From: Brevibacillus brevis
Lineage (GTDB): Bacteria; Bacillota; Bacilli; Brevibacillales; Brevibacillaceae
Length of the DNA stretch: 64,000 nucleotides
Assembly (NCBI RefSeq): GCF_900637055.1
Contig: NZ_LR134338.1
Coordinates: 1,932,001 to 1,996,000 of the forward strand
Direction of reading: 5' to 3'
Part shown: in pieces, positions 16,494 through 25,244 of the stretch
Numbering within the stretch: the first letter of the stretch is position 1
Layout: every line of letters begins with the position of its first letter
Position numbers and translations under genes: made by a program
The notes under the pieces: generated by a model
The model's database searches: none
Seen by the model: only the letters and a program-made list of their open reading frames with translations
What the model was told of the DNA's origin: nothing

Positions 16494-18908
16494 TTACCTG
16501 CCCATCTCGGCGATGAAGCGGGAGGTGCGGGTCTTTCGTCCGAATCGCTCCCGGGGGATACCAATACACAAGCTGTGACGGGCCCGGGTAATCGCGACGT
16601 ATAAGAGACGACGTTCTTCTTCAAGCGCACCGGAGCCGCCTTTTCGCAGCTCATCCAATGTGTACTCATGAGGAAGGGCACCTTCTACCAGATCAGGTAA
16701 GAAGACGTGGTCGTACTCGAGACCTTTTGCCCGATGGATACTTAACACATGAACAGCTTCGTCCGGGAGTGGTCGCATCGTGCGCCACTCTTTTTCTTGT
16801 CGCGCCATTTGATCGATATAAGCCAAAAAATCGCTGATCGTCGCATGGCGCTTCGAAGCTGCCAGTATTTGCTGCAGCTCATCGCTCCAACGTTCCCGGC
16901 CATCTTCCCGGTCTTTCGCGCGTTTTTTTAGATAGTCGCGCAGTTTCCCATCCTCATAGATGAGCTCGAGCGCCTGGGCAGGTGGAACATCCTTGCACGC
17001 GGTGAGAATCTCGTTGATTTGCTGCATGTGCTTGCGCTGATAGGGTTTGAGCTGTGTCAGATGCGGAAGAACGTGCAAAATCGGCTTGTCTTCAATAATT
17101 GCTTGACTGCGCAAGGCATTCCACATTTCGGCTGAGATATAGAGGGTCGACAATATTTCTTTGAGCGCATCGGTGTCATCCGGGTTTAACGCGAGCCGCA
17201 AATAATTCAGCGTCCAACGAACCGTCTGGCGTTGGTAAAAGGAATCCTCTTCTTGCGTGTAATGAAAAGGAATCCCTGCTTCGCTCAGGCGCTCCAAAAT
17301 GGGGCGTGCAGATTCATTGGTGCGGTACAAGATGGCGCATTCACCCAAAATGGCCCCTTGCTCGTGACGATGGATAATTTCATCGACGATCCGGGAAGCT
17401 TGTTCTTCTTCGTCTTCCGGCTCGAATAAATACGCGTCGCCTTCCTCGTGATGAAAGGACTGACATTCCTTTGCCCAACGCTCCCGGTTGTGACCGATCA
17501 GCGAGTAGCCAAGACTGACAATCGAGGAATGGGAACGGTAGTTGACCTCGAGTGTAAATGTCGACGCCTGCGGAAAGTCTTTGGTGAAGCCCAAGATGTA
17601 CTGCGGATCACTGCCGCGAAAGCCGTAAATGGACTGGTCGTCATCCCCGATGACACACAAATTGTTTTGTGGAGCAGCTAATAGCTTGACCGTCTCATAC
17701 TGAATGCGATTGATATCCTGGAACTCATCGACCATCACATAGGTAATGCGTTCCTGATAACGGCGCAGGAGTCCTGGATCATCGCGCAGCATTTCGTAGC
17801 AGCCAATGAGCATGTCGTCAAAGTCAAACCAATGATGCTTTTTCTTCGTGGCCTCGTATAGAGGGTAAAGCTGGATCGCCCGTTTTTCTGCATCGTTCGT
17901 TGCTTCCCGATACGCGACCTCCTGGGGGAGGATGTATTCGTTTTTCCAACGGCTGATGATGCCGAGTGCTTCAGTGATCTCTGTTTCTTTTAACGTGGCA
18001 AGTTCGTCATGACCAAGCAGTGCGCCGGCCTCGCGCATCAACCGCCATTTTTGCCAATCCTTTTTCAAGAGGCGCTGTTGATCCCAGCGTTCTGGCTGGT
18101 GATGCAAGAGCATTCGGTAAAAGATGCTGTGGAACGTGCCGGCAATCAGCTCACGTGCTTGTCCAGCAGGTAGTTGCCGGGCAATGCGCTGACGGATTTC
18201 ATCGGCGGCTTTGGTCGTAAAGGTCACGACCATGATTTGATTCGGTTTTACACCCAACTCTGAGATCAAGTGAGTCGTGCGTGCCGTCATGACGCGTGTC
18301 TTGCCACTTCCGGCCCCGGCGAGGATGAGAAAAGGCCCCTCGGTTGCGTGCACCGCTTGCTGTTGTCCCGGGTGAAGCGGTTGATCTCGCATTTGCTCAG
18401 CCATGTGAGAGATGGTCTTCTTCGGCATCAAGCGTTTGCGGAAAACAGGTGGCTTCGGAGCTGGCGGGGGAGGCGTCGTGCTCGTGCCAATCGTTCTCTT
18501 TTTCGGAAGGCGAAAGGAGCCGATGGTCGTTGTATTTTCTTCGTCTATGGATGTCTCGCTGTGCTCTTTGGTTGAGAAAGCGAGTGATTCTTTCGTGTGA
18601 TCCTCGCTGTGATCCTTTTCGGCCGTAGCAGCCAAGACAGCTTGAAAGGCAGTAGCAGCCGTCTCATTTATCGCTTGCAGCGAATCGAGAGGAGCAGGAC
18701 CATTTTCCGTCAGAAGTGGGCATTCAGCTCCTTCAGGATGGAAGAAATGCGGCTCAAAGCTGATGCCAGCATGAAGACGAAGCGCCGATGCACAGGCTGG
18801 ACAGCGTACCTTGTCCTGCCGGGCAGCCATGCGCCAAAACGGTATGCGGTTATAGTTCTCTGGTAGCAACAGGATGGGTTTGTTGTCTAGTAAAGCGTAG
18901 TTCATCAT
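16494..18908 (-). CDS. UvrD/PcrA-type helicase with N-terminal CoiA-like zinc region
   Basis: 804-residue superfamily 1A DNA helicase. The helicase part starts near residue 178: LHPGQQQAVHATEGPF (Q motif), Walker A GAGSGKT near 198-204, VDEFQDINRIQYE (motif II), GDDDQSIYGFRGSD (motif III), TLEVNYRSH, and the late LSIHRAKGLEYDHVFLPDLVEG and AITRAR motifs. Residues 1-65 are not part of UvrD: CPAC at 36-39, then HFFH at 54-57 and a Cys at 63, which resembles the zinc-binding start of CoiA-type competence proteins. A low-complexity linker (about 95-175) joins the two. GAGGTG precedes ATG. Confidence 0.88.
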   Translation of the reverse strand: MMNYALLDNKPILLLPENYNRIPFWRMAARQDKVRCPACASALRLHAGISFEPHFFHPEGAECPLLTENGPAPLDSLQAINETAATAFQAVLAATAEKDHSEDHTKESLAFSTKEHSETSIDEENTTTIGSFRLPKKRTIGTSTTPPPPAPKPPVFRKRLMPKKTISHMAEQMRDQPLHPGQQQAVHATEGPFLILAGAGSGKTRVMTARTTHLISELGVKPNQIMVVTFTTKAADEIRQRIARQLPAGQARELIAGTFHSIFYRMLLHHQPERWDQQRLLKKDWQKWRLMREAGALLGHDELATLKETEITEALGIISRWKNEYILPQEVAYREATNDAEKRAIQLYPLYEATKKKHHWFDFDDMLIGCYEMLRDDPGLLRRYQERITYVMVDEFQDINRIQYETVKLLAAPQNNLCVIGDDDQSIYGFRGSDPQYILGFTKDFPQASTFTLEVNYRSHSSIVSLGYSLIGHNRERWAKECQSFHHEEGDAYLFEPEDEEEQASRIVDEIIHRHEQGAILGECAILYRTNESARPILERLSEAGIPFHYTQEEDSFYQRQTVRWTLNYLRLALNPDDTDALKEILSTLYISAEMWNALRSQAIIEDKPILHVLPHLTQLKPYQRKHMQQINEILTACKDVPPAQALELIYEDGKLRDYLKKRAKDREDGRERWSDELQQILAASKRHATISDFLAYIDQMARQEKEWRTMRPLPDEAVHVLSIHRAKGLEYDHVFLPDLVEGALPHEYTLDELRKGGSGALEEERRLLYVAITRARHSLCIGIPRERFGRKTRTSRFIAEMGR

Positions 18909-18924
18909 GACACCTCGGAAATAA

Positions 18925-18953
18925 GAAGTGCCCCCTGTCGGCAGGGGACACTT
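18925..18953 (-). terminator. Terminator of the CorC/HlyC-type gene
   Basis: Inverted repeat AAGTGTCCCC/GGGGGCACTT with eight-base loop; T-rich on the minus strand after it. Confidence 0.7.
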
Positions 18954-18976
18954 GCCATTATGGTTGTTGGTTTCAA

Positions 18977-20335
18977 TTAGGAGTGCAGCGACACGATGTC
19001 CTCAGGAAGAGCGGTCGAATCTTCTGCTCCCAAATATGAGATGCTTACCCGTGTTATGCGATGGTTTTGCAGTTCACTGATCGCAAAAAGATAGCCTTGG
19101 AACGTGATGGTTTTGCCCTTTGCGACCTCATCATTTAACTGGCTGTAGAGCCATCCGGCAATGGTGTCGACTTCGTCGGAAACGACTTCAATCGATATGT
19201 AATCATTCAGTTCTGTCAAGAGAGTTTTGCCGGAAACCGAGAGCGTATTGCTGGAGCTTTCTTCAATTTCAGGGCGCTCATTTTCATCGAACTCATCCTG
19301 AATATCACCGACGATTTCCTCCAAAATGTCCTCCATCGTTAACAACCCTGCTGTACCTCCGTATTCGTCAATTACGATGGCGAGCTGGGAACGGCGTTTT
19401 TGCATTAAGCGCAAGACGTGGCTAATTTCCATGGACTCCGGCACCGTCAATAATGGGCGGAGAAAATCAGATAACTCTGCTTTCCCTGTCGTCAACGCAG
19501 AGAGGTAAAAATCTGAAGTGTGTACAAAGCCAATCAGCCTGTCCTTATCCTCATGGGCTACGGGAAAGCGTGAATGGCGAGATTCTCTCATGATTTCGAG
19601 GTTTTCGTCAAACGTGTTGTCATCGTAGAGGCAAATCATATCAATCCGTGGGATCATGATTTCCCGGGCAAGACGTTCGGAAAACACGAAGACATTGTCG
19701 ACGAGAGCCATCTCGGTCTGGTCAATGTGACCACTTTTATGACTCTGGTTCATGAGAAGGCGGATTTCTTCTTCCGTATGAGCGGACTCGTTTTCGGTGG
19801 CAGGCTCGATTCCAAGGCGTCTGATCAGCAAATTGGCTGCTCCGTTTAAAAACCAGATGAGCGGATAGCTCAGCTTGTAAAAAAACATGAGTGGAGCGGC
19901 AGTCCATAAGGAAGTGGCCTCTGCTTTTTGGATCGCCAAAGATTTAGGCGCAAGCTCTCCGAAAACGATATGTAAAAATGTGATGATAGCAAAAGCGATC
20001 GCAAGTGAGGTCGGACCGACCAAATAAGACGGGAAATGAAAAAATGCCATGACGGGCGCCACGTAATGGGCGACGGCAGGTTCACCGACCCAGCCTAACC
20101 CCAGCGAAGCCAGTGTAATTCCAAGCTGGCAGGCGGAAAGATAGGCGTCGAGCTCACGTGTGACTTTTTGCGCGTAGCGGGCACTTTTGTTATTGCCTTC
20201 ACTGACGAGCTGGGTCAGACGAGTTTGGCGAACTTTTACCAACGAGAATTCTGCTGCGACGAAAAAGCCGTTCAGAAGAACCAAAAATACCACAAGCAGC
20301 AGATTCAGCGTAATCTCCCCTATCGGACTCTCCAA
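18977..20335 (-). CDS. CNNM/CorC-type membrane protein with CBS pair (hemolysin family)
   Basis: About 450 residues. Four N-terminal membrane segments form a DUF21/CNNM domain (VVFLVLLNGFFVAAEFSLVK at the start), then two CBS domains (IMIPRIDMICLYDDNT, and LAIVIDEYGGTAGLLTMEDILEEIVGDI) and a C-terminal CorC_HlyC domain. Family members take part in magnesium/cobalt handling. The start is unclear: I use TTG 20335 (LESPIGEITLNLLL), preceded by GGCGGAGGTG; an in-frame GTG at 20377 overlaps a GGAGGTGA and so lacks spacing. Confidence 0.85.
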   Translation of the reverse strand: MESPIGEITLNLLLVVFLVLLNGFFVAAEFSLVKVRQTRLTQLVSEGNNKSARYAQKVTRELDAYLSACQLGITLASLGLGWVGEPAVAHYVAPVMAFFHFPSYLVGPTSLAIAFAIITFLHIVFGELAPKSLAIQKAEATSLWTAAPLMFFYKLSYPLIWFLNGAANLLIRRLGIEPATENESAHTEEEIRLLMNQSHKSGHIDQTEMALVDNVFVFSERLAREIMIPRIDMICLYDDNTFDENLEIMRESRHSRFPVAHEDKDRLIGFVHTSDFYLSALTTGKAELSDFLRPLLTVPESMEISHVLRLMQKRRSQLAIVIDEYGGTAGLLTMEDILEEIVGDIQDEFDENERPEIEESSSNTLSVSGKTLLTELNDYISIEVVSDEVDTIAGWLYSQLNDEVAKGKTITFQGYLFAISELQNHRITRVSISYLGAEDSTALPEDIVSLHS

Positions 20336-20435
20336 GCACACCTCCGCCTCCCGCATTGCGAAAGGAGGAGAATTCACCTCCGATACGATAATGGTATTTT
20401 ACCTGTACGACCAAAAACGGATAAATATTCGATCT

Positions 20436-20481
20436 AAAACCTGTAATGGATATGCCTTTCATGAGCCATGCTACAGGTTTT
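20436..20481. promoter_or_regulatory. Structured hairpin upstream of the CorC/HlyC-type gene
   Basis: Outer stem AAAACCTGTA/TACAGGTTTT encloses nested ATGG/CCAT and ATG/CAT pairs. It lies in the 250-base divergent region, about 100 bases before the minus-strand start. It could be a leader structure or a terminator; I recognise no riboswitch class. Confidence 0.4.
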
Positions 20482-20624
20482 CCTGTTTCTCGTAAGTATA
20501 CCAATAGGTCAACCGAACAGTCAAAACGTTCCGATTTGAACGAGCGCATTTAGGCAATGCTTGGACATACCAGCTTCTTTCCGATCATAAAAATAAACGA
20601 GCACGGTCCAAGGAGGGGAGCGAC

Positions 20625-21347
20625 ATGTACTGGCTGCAAAAAAGTGTAGCGATTCTTACAGGAAGCGTGCTCCTAGGCATTGGAGTCAATCTGTTTTTGG
20701 TTCCGCATCGCCTAATGGAAGGGGGCATGATCGGGATCGGTTTGTTGGCGACGTATTACATGCAAATGCCGCCGGGTCTCGTGATGATTTTGGTTAGTAT
20801 CCCTGTGTATGTCATCGTCTTTTTTTATGATCGCAGATTGTTTTTTCACAGCTTTCACGGCATGCTGATTTCTGCTTTCTTTATAGATATTCTCTCGGAT
20901 ATGCGTGGCTGGAATCTATGGTCAACTTCTTTTTCCGCAGTTACTGGCGGCGCATTAATCGGAATGGGTGTCGGCTTGATGCTTGCCTACGAGACGAATA
21001 CGGGCGGGACAGACCTGCTTGCGCAATTTCTTGCCAGACGATACAAGCTGCGCGTTGCCTTGCTGATTTTTCTAATCGATGGGCTGATCGTACTTTGCTC
21101 GATTCGGACGATCGGGATGGAGAGAATGATTTTCTCTTTGCTGACAATCGTCGCAGTTGCTGCGACTACGCATATGTTCAGTGGACTCGGACGACCTTTG
21201 CCACCGTATACGATCATTGGTCCGCTTATTTCGAGTAAAATGGACGATCGCTCGTCGCGGCACTATGCAATCACGAACACCAGATATAGGAACGGGGAAG
21301 GGGAAGGCGATATTTTGGAGAAAATAAATAGGAAAAGGAAGAAATGA
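20625..21347 (+). CDS. YitT-family membrane protein
   Basis: 240 residues with about five membrane segments in the first 190. It contains GVNLFLVPHRLMEGGMIGIG near the start and LAYETNTGGTDLLAQFLAR near residue 125, both hallmarks of the YitT (DUF161) family. The usual cytoplasmic DUF2179 domain is missing: the protein ends in a short charged tail (NRKRKK). Function of the family is not settled. Confidence 0.85.
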   Translation: MYWLQKSVAILTGSVLLGIGVNLFLVPHRLMEGGMIGIGLLATYYMQMPPGLVMILVSIPVYVIVFFYDRRLFFHSFHGMLISAFFIDILSDMRGWNLWSTSFSAVTGGALIGMGVGLMLAYETNTGGTDLLAQFLARRYKLRVALLIFLIDGLIVLCSIRTIGMERMIFSLLTIVAVAATTHMFSGLGRPLPPYTIIGPLISSKMDDRSSRHYAITNTRYRNGEGEGDILEKINRKRKK

Positions 21348-21357
21348 GGGGTCTGTT

Positions 21358-22287
21358 TTGTCTGGACAAGCATTTCAAATGATAACGGAGCGTGTCGGCT
21401 ATTTGCCCGGTCATGTTAACATAGGACTTGTCATAGGTGAGCGTGGAGCAATCCTGATTGATTCTGGTCTGGATACCCAGAACTCCAAAAAAATCAAGAA
21501 AGGACTGGACGCTATCGCCCAGCCCTTGTCTGCAATCATTCAGACACACTCTCATGCCGACCATTTCGGTGGCAACGCCTACTTGCTCGGATGCTGGCCC
21601 GAAGCAAGAGTCTATGCGCCACCGCTGGAAGAGGCGATCATTCGGAATCCCATACTTGAGCCCATTTACTTGAACATGGGTGCATCACCACTTGAGGATC
21701 TCAAAAACAAGTTTTTGCTTGCGCAGCCTTCTCGGGTGGACCACCTCCTTCCACTGGATGAAGGGATCGAGATAGATGGCGTACCTTTCTTTATCCTTTC
21801 TCTGCCGGGGCATAGCTGGCAACAGGTTGGCGTCGTCTGTGACGAGATTTGCTTCGCTGCCGACAGTTATTTAGGCGAAGAGGTTTTGGAAAAGCACAAG
21901 CTGCCGTTTCTTGTGGATGCGCATGAGACCCTACTCAGTCTTCATAAACTGCTTGCAACCAACTACAAGGGATACTTGCCTGGGCACGGGGCATATACCA
22001 CCACCTCTCATGATGCCGTGAACAAAAATATTGCTTGGCATGAGCGGATTTTCTCGGTGATCTGCGACATTTTAGTAGAGGAGAGAACACCAGAAGAAGC
22101 GTTAACTCTCCTGTGTGAGCGTTTACACATTTCCATAGAAAATGCTTCGAGTTACGTCCTGTTTCGGACGGCGTTTATGGGGTACCTGGTCGGGCTTCAG
22201 AAAACAAAGAGGGTGACATACCGGTTTGAACAAAATCGGTGGTTGTGGAGAAATGTTCAGGATGGAGCCGAGGGAGCAGAAAGGTAA
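21358..22287 (+). CDS. Metallo-beta-lactamase-fold hydrolase
   Basis: 309 residues. The metal-binding motif THSHADHFGGN (HxHxDH) is at about residues 60-70, LPGHSWQQVG gives the next His, AADSYLG supplies the bridging Asp, and GHGAYTTTSH the last His, so all metal ligands are present. The C-terminal ~100 residues are helical. The start is TTG 21358 (MSGQAFQM) behind GAGGGG; ATG 21379 is an alternative. Substrate unknown. The 3' end overlaps the convergent gene by 31 bases. Confidence 0.85.
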   Translation: MSGQAFQMITERVGYLPGHVNIGLVIGERGAILIDSGLDTQNSKKIKKGLDAIAQPLSAIIQTHSHADHFGGNAYLLGCWPEARVYAPPLEEAIIRNPILEPIYLNMGASPLEDLKNKFLLAQPSRVDHLLPLDEGIEIDGVPFFILSLPGHSWQQVGVVCDEICFAADSYLGEEVLEKHKLPFLVDAHETLLSLHKLLATNYKGYLPGHGAYTTTSHDAVNKNIAWHERIFSVICDILVEERTPEEALTLLCERLHISIENASSYVLFRTAFMGYLVGLQKTKRVTYRFEQNRWLWRNVQDGAEGAER

Positions 22288-22619
22288 TCGGCGATTTCTG
22301 CTAGCTTATGCTCTGCAGCTTCGCGGACGGCCTTGGGAATGAAAAAAACTTCTTCGGATGAGGTGTTCATATAGAACTTTGCTTCCAAATACGGATGACC
22401 CAGTTTGACATTCAGTTCCCCTTTTCCGGTCGTTGTGCTGGTGTAGTTCGTAGGGATGCGCAAAAAATACGCGCTGCTGCTGGCGGAATCGTACATGACG
22501 ACATCGTACGTGGGCATACTGTCCCCGCCTGATCGATGAAAGCCTTGTTGCCGCAGCATTTTGTCAACATAAGAGAGAGGCTGAACGACACCGGTAAGGG
22601 TCTTGTTTTTTAACCGCAT
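22257..22619 (-). CDS. YugN-like small protein, 120 residues
   Basis: Starts MRLKNKTLTGVVQPLSYVDK at 22619, six bases after GAGGAGG. The middle has TYDVVMYDSASSSAYFLRIPTNY and GELNVKLGHPYLEAKFY, which resemble the YFLRIPF and VRLGxPFL segments of the YugN family (PF08868) as I remember it. Family function is unknown. The last 31 bases overlap, tail to tail, the end of the neighbouring hydrolase gene. Confidence 0.65.
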   Translation of the reverse strand: MRLKNKTLTGVVQPLSYVDKMLRQQGFHRSGGDSMPTYDVVMYDSASSSAYFLRIPTNYTSTTTGKGELNVKLGHPYLEAKFYMNTSSEEVFFIPKAVREAAEHKLAEIADYLSAPSAPS

Positions 22620-22725
22620 GGACATCCTCCTCGGTTCAACCATTGAGAAATCGAGCTTACTCTCATACTATGTACGGCAATACCAATTCAGACTTGTGGA
22701 AACAGAAAAGAAGGAGTGAACGAGG

Positions 22726-23571
22726 ATGGAACGTATGGCAGATTTGCATACACATACAAAAGCGTCAGACGGAACCTGCGAGCCTGCGGAAAATGTACGT
22801 TTGGCGAAGGAGGCAGGACTTGCTGCACTGGCGATCACGGATCACGACACGGTAGCAGGGATTCCAGAAGCAATGGAGGCTGCCCGCGCACTCGGCGTGG
22901 AAATTATTCCGGGAGTCGAGGTGAGCTCCGTTGGGAAGGGGCAGGATATTCACGTTCTCGGCTATTTTGTCCCGTATGAAGACCCGGCTTTTGAAGAGCG
23001 TCTCTTCCGTTTGCGAGAGACAAGGCATGAGCGTAACCAACTGCTGATTGCACGGCTGCAGGAGCTCGGAATCGACATTTCATTGGAAAAGGTATACCGC
23101 CGCAAGCAGGGCACGGACAAAAACATCGGGCGACCGCATATTGCAGAAGAACTGATGGAGCTGGGGGTCGTTTCTACGATCGCGGAGGCCTTCGATAAGT
23201 ACTTGGGCAAAGGAGGAGCGGCTTATGTCAATCCTCCACGCATTACCCCGCAGGAAGCGATCACGCTGATCAAAGAGGCTGGCGGAGTGGCGGTGCTGGC
23301 TCACCCGGGCCTGTATGACGATGATGAGCTGGTCGAGGAATTGATTGTATTCGGATTGGACGGGATTGAAGTCAATCACCCGGACAACGATGAAGTACAA
23401 AAAATGCGCTACAGCAAGTGGGCAGCACAATACGGACTTGTTGTAACCGGCGGTTCTGATTTCCATGGCTGGCGAGGAGAGGAGCCGTTTCATGCGATGC
23501 TCGGCTCTCATACCGCAACGATAGATGCTGTTGAACAGCTACGTGCGATTGCGGCGAAGCGAAAGGCGTAA
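22726..23571 (+). CDS. PHP-domain phosphoesterase
   Basis: 281 residues, the usual size for YciV/RNase AM-like PHP proteins. Metal-binding motifs are complete: DLHTHTKASDG at the start, ITDHDTVAGI, IIPGVEVSS, RPHIAEELM, LAHPGLYDDD, and GSDFHGWRGE near the end. Relatives hydrolyse 3',5'-nucleoside bisphosphate or trim RNA 5' ends; the exact activity here is not readable. AGGAGTGAACGAGG precedes the ATG. Confidence 0.88.
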   Translation: MERMADLHTHTKASDGTCEPAENVRLAKEAGLAALAITDHDTVAGIPEAMEAARALGVEIIPGVEVSSVGKGQDIHVLGYFVPYEDPAFEERLFRLRETRHERNQLLIARLQELGIDISLEKVYRRKQGTDKNIGRPHIAEELMELGVVSTIAEAFDKYLGKGGAAYVNPPRITPQEAITLIKEAGGVAVLAHPGLYDDDELVEELIVFGLDGIEVNHPDNDEVQKMRYSKWAAQYGLVVTGGSDFHGWRGEEPFHAMLGSHTATIDAVEQLRAIAAKRKA

Positions 23572-23580
23572 TTTTAAAAA

Positions 23581-23694
23581 GCCGCTGACTATGACTTGAA
23601 AAATAAAGTCTTAGACTGCGGCTGCTTATTTTGCGCTAACGTTCTCCGTTAGCGCAACGAAGCCACCGATCGATCTGCGGCGGCTTCGTGGTTT
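23581..23694. terminator. Three consecutive hairpins between convergent genes
   Basis: GCCGC...GCGGC (23581-23621), TTGCGCTAACG/CGTTAGCGCAA (23631-23657), and CGAAGCC/GGCTTCG (23659-23690) followed by TTTT. Together they end the PHP gene and, in reverse, the RCC1 gene. Confidence 0.7.
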
Positions 23695-23703
23695 TATTGA
23701 AAA

Positions 23704-24600
23704 CTAATTTTCGGGCAGTTGGATGCCGCGCCAGCTGCTTACATCGCATTGTCCATATTCATTATCACCTACAGCGACCACCGTGCCGTCCGATTTAAGC
23801 CCTACGGTATGGGCACAACCCGCCGCAATCGCCACAATATCGCGCCAATCACTTATATTACATTGGCCATACTCATTCCAACCCACAGCCGCCACAGTAC
23901 CGTCCGATTTAAGGCCAATGGTATGATTACTACCCACCGCAATCGCCACAATACCGCGCCAGCCGCTTACATCGCATTGGTCATGTTTATTCAAACCGAC
24001 AGCCGTCACCGTACCGTCCGATTTAAGCCCGATTGTATGAAGATAACCCGCCGCGACCTCCACAATATCGCACCAGCCGTTTACATTGCATTGGCGATAC
24101 CGATTATTACCCACAGCCGTCACCGTGCCGTCCAATTTAAGACCGATGGTGTGCCAGTCGCCCGCCGCGACCTCCACAATATCATGCCAGCCGCTTACAT
24201 TGCATTCACCTTCATTATTTCGGCCCACTGCTACCACCGTGCCATCCGATTTAAGGCCAATGGTACGACGCCAACCCGTCGCAACTGCTACAATATCGCG
24301 CCAGTTGTTTACATCGCATTGATCATACTTATTCCAACCCACAGCCGCCACAGTTCTATCCGCTTTAAGACCGATGGTATGAGCATTACCTGTGTTCGTC
24401 GCCATATGAACATTACCAGCCGCTACCGCCACAATATCGCGCCAGCCGCTTACATCACATTGGCCATATTTCTTATCACCCACAGCCGTCACTGTGCCGT
24501 CCGATTTGAGTCCAACGGTATGACGACGACCTGCCGCTATGGTATCTTTAGACCACCGTTTCACCTTTAACATCGCGTCTTTCGGTGAAATGTAATCCAT
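23704..24600 (-). CDS. RCC1-repeat protein (predicted seven-bladed beta-propeller)
   Basis: 298 residues made almost wholly of about six to seven repeats of roughly 43-51 residues with the core HTIGLKSDGTVxAVGxNxxGQCDVSGWRDIVAVAAG. This is the regulator-of-chromosome-condensation repeat. I start it at ATG 24600 (MDYISPKDAML), preceded by AGGAGGG. No signal peptide is visible, so it is probably cytoplasmic. At DNA level the repeats are very similar, which makes long antisense open frames; those are artefacts. Such proteins are often protein-interaction modules; partner unknown. Confidence 0.85.
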   Translation of the reverse strand: MDYISPKDAMLKVKRWSKDTIAAGRRHTVGLKSDGTVTAVGDKKYGQCDVSGWRDIVAVAAGNVHMATNTGNAHTIGLKADRTVAAVGWNKYDQCDVNNWRDIVAVATGWRRTIGLKSDGTVVAVGRNNEGECNVSGWHDIVEVAAGDWHTIGLKLDGTVTAVGNNRYRQCNVNGWCDIVEVAAGYLHTIGLKSDGTVTAVGLNKHDQCDVSGWRGIVAIAVGSNHTIGLKSDGTVAAVGWNEYGQCNISDWRDIVAIAAGCAHTVGLKSDGTVVAVGDNEYGQCDVSSWRGIQLPEN

Positions 24601-24713
24601 GTTTTCCCTCCTTGAAAACAAGAGCTATTTTCATCGTAGTCAACCACACTGCGAGAGTTGTACGTTCCATCAAGAAATAATACCATGAACTGTCGTTCTT
24701 GGGGTTTGTGAAC

Positions 24714-25136
24714 TTAAAACAATGCAAGCAGAAATGACATCCCTAACCACAAGCATAGAGGGGTGAACAATGCCGTATCTTGACGGGCAAACTTTGTATT
24801 TTTTACTTTTTTAAAAAAGCCAATGTAGTTGAAGTCTCCCACTGCGCGGAGGATAAATACAGCTGCACAGACAATGCATCCCCATTGAATCAAAGAAGGG
24901 GCTATTAAGGGCGGGAGATAACTGCCCTGGGCGAGCAAAAGGTAAGCGGCAGAAGTCAACAAGCAGGCAACAACGATCGTTCCGCCTTTCCGAGGGGAAA
25001 AAGTTCGGCGTGAATGATCGGCCGTTGTGGGAATGACGGAATCGGTCCCCCATTTTCCTCCGAAGGCCCAATAAAAATGCAGCAAGGATACGATGACTAA
25101 AAAGATAGCTGATGAAATAGGGAAAACATGCGTCAT
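24714..25136 (-). CDS. DUF3995 family membrane protein
   Basis: 140 residues with four membrane segments. SLLHFYWAFGGKWG near residue 20 is the hallmark of DUF3995, and RAVGDFNYIGFFKK lies between segments three and four. Start ATG 25136 has AGGAGG upstream. It follows a TetR gene on the same strand and carries, 40-60 bases before its start, an operator-like sequence nearly identical to the one before the TetR gene, so it is the likely target of that regulator. Confidence 0.8.
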   Translation of the reverse strand: MTHVFPISSAIFLVIVSLLHFYWAFGGKWGTDSVIPTTADHSRRTFSPRKGGTIVVACLLTSAAYLLLAQGSYLPPLIAPSLIQWGCIVCAAVFILRAVGDFNYIGFFKKVKNTKFARQDTALFTPLCLWLGMSFLLALF

Positions 25137-25172
25137 GGGAAAGCCTCCTATTGATTCATAAGGTTTTTGCAG

Positions 25173-25198
25173 AAGATACGTATCCGTATGTTTTTGGA
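25173..25198 (-). promoter_or_regulatory. Candidate TetR operator before the DUF3995 gene
   Basis: Reads AGATACGTATCCGTATG followed by TTTTTGG on the + strand. It matches the site at 25774-25798 apart from two or three positions and contains partial dyad symmetry (ATACG...CGTAT). Confidence 0.6.
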
Positions 25199-25244
25199 TG
25201 AAAAAATCCCTGTGCAAGACAATCTGTCAGGCAGGCAGGGGGAA

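Noticed and set aside
16410..16604. 64-codon frame after fabI
   Set aside because: It begins inside the fabI terminator hairpin and runs antisense into the helicase gene.
23719..24570. 283-codon open frame antisense to the RCC1 gene
   Set aside because: It arises from the repeated codon pattern of the RCC1 repeats; the peptide is a repeated His/Thr/Arg-rich sequence, and it has no ribosome binding site.
23704..24600. CRISPR-like direct repeats
   Set aside because: Repeat unit is about 150 bases, in frame and coding for RCC1 repeats; there are no short repeats with unique spacers, and no CRISPR array is seen anywhere in the window.
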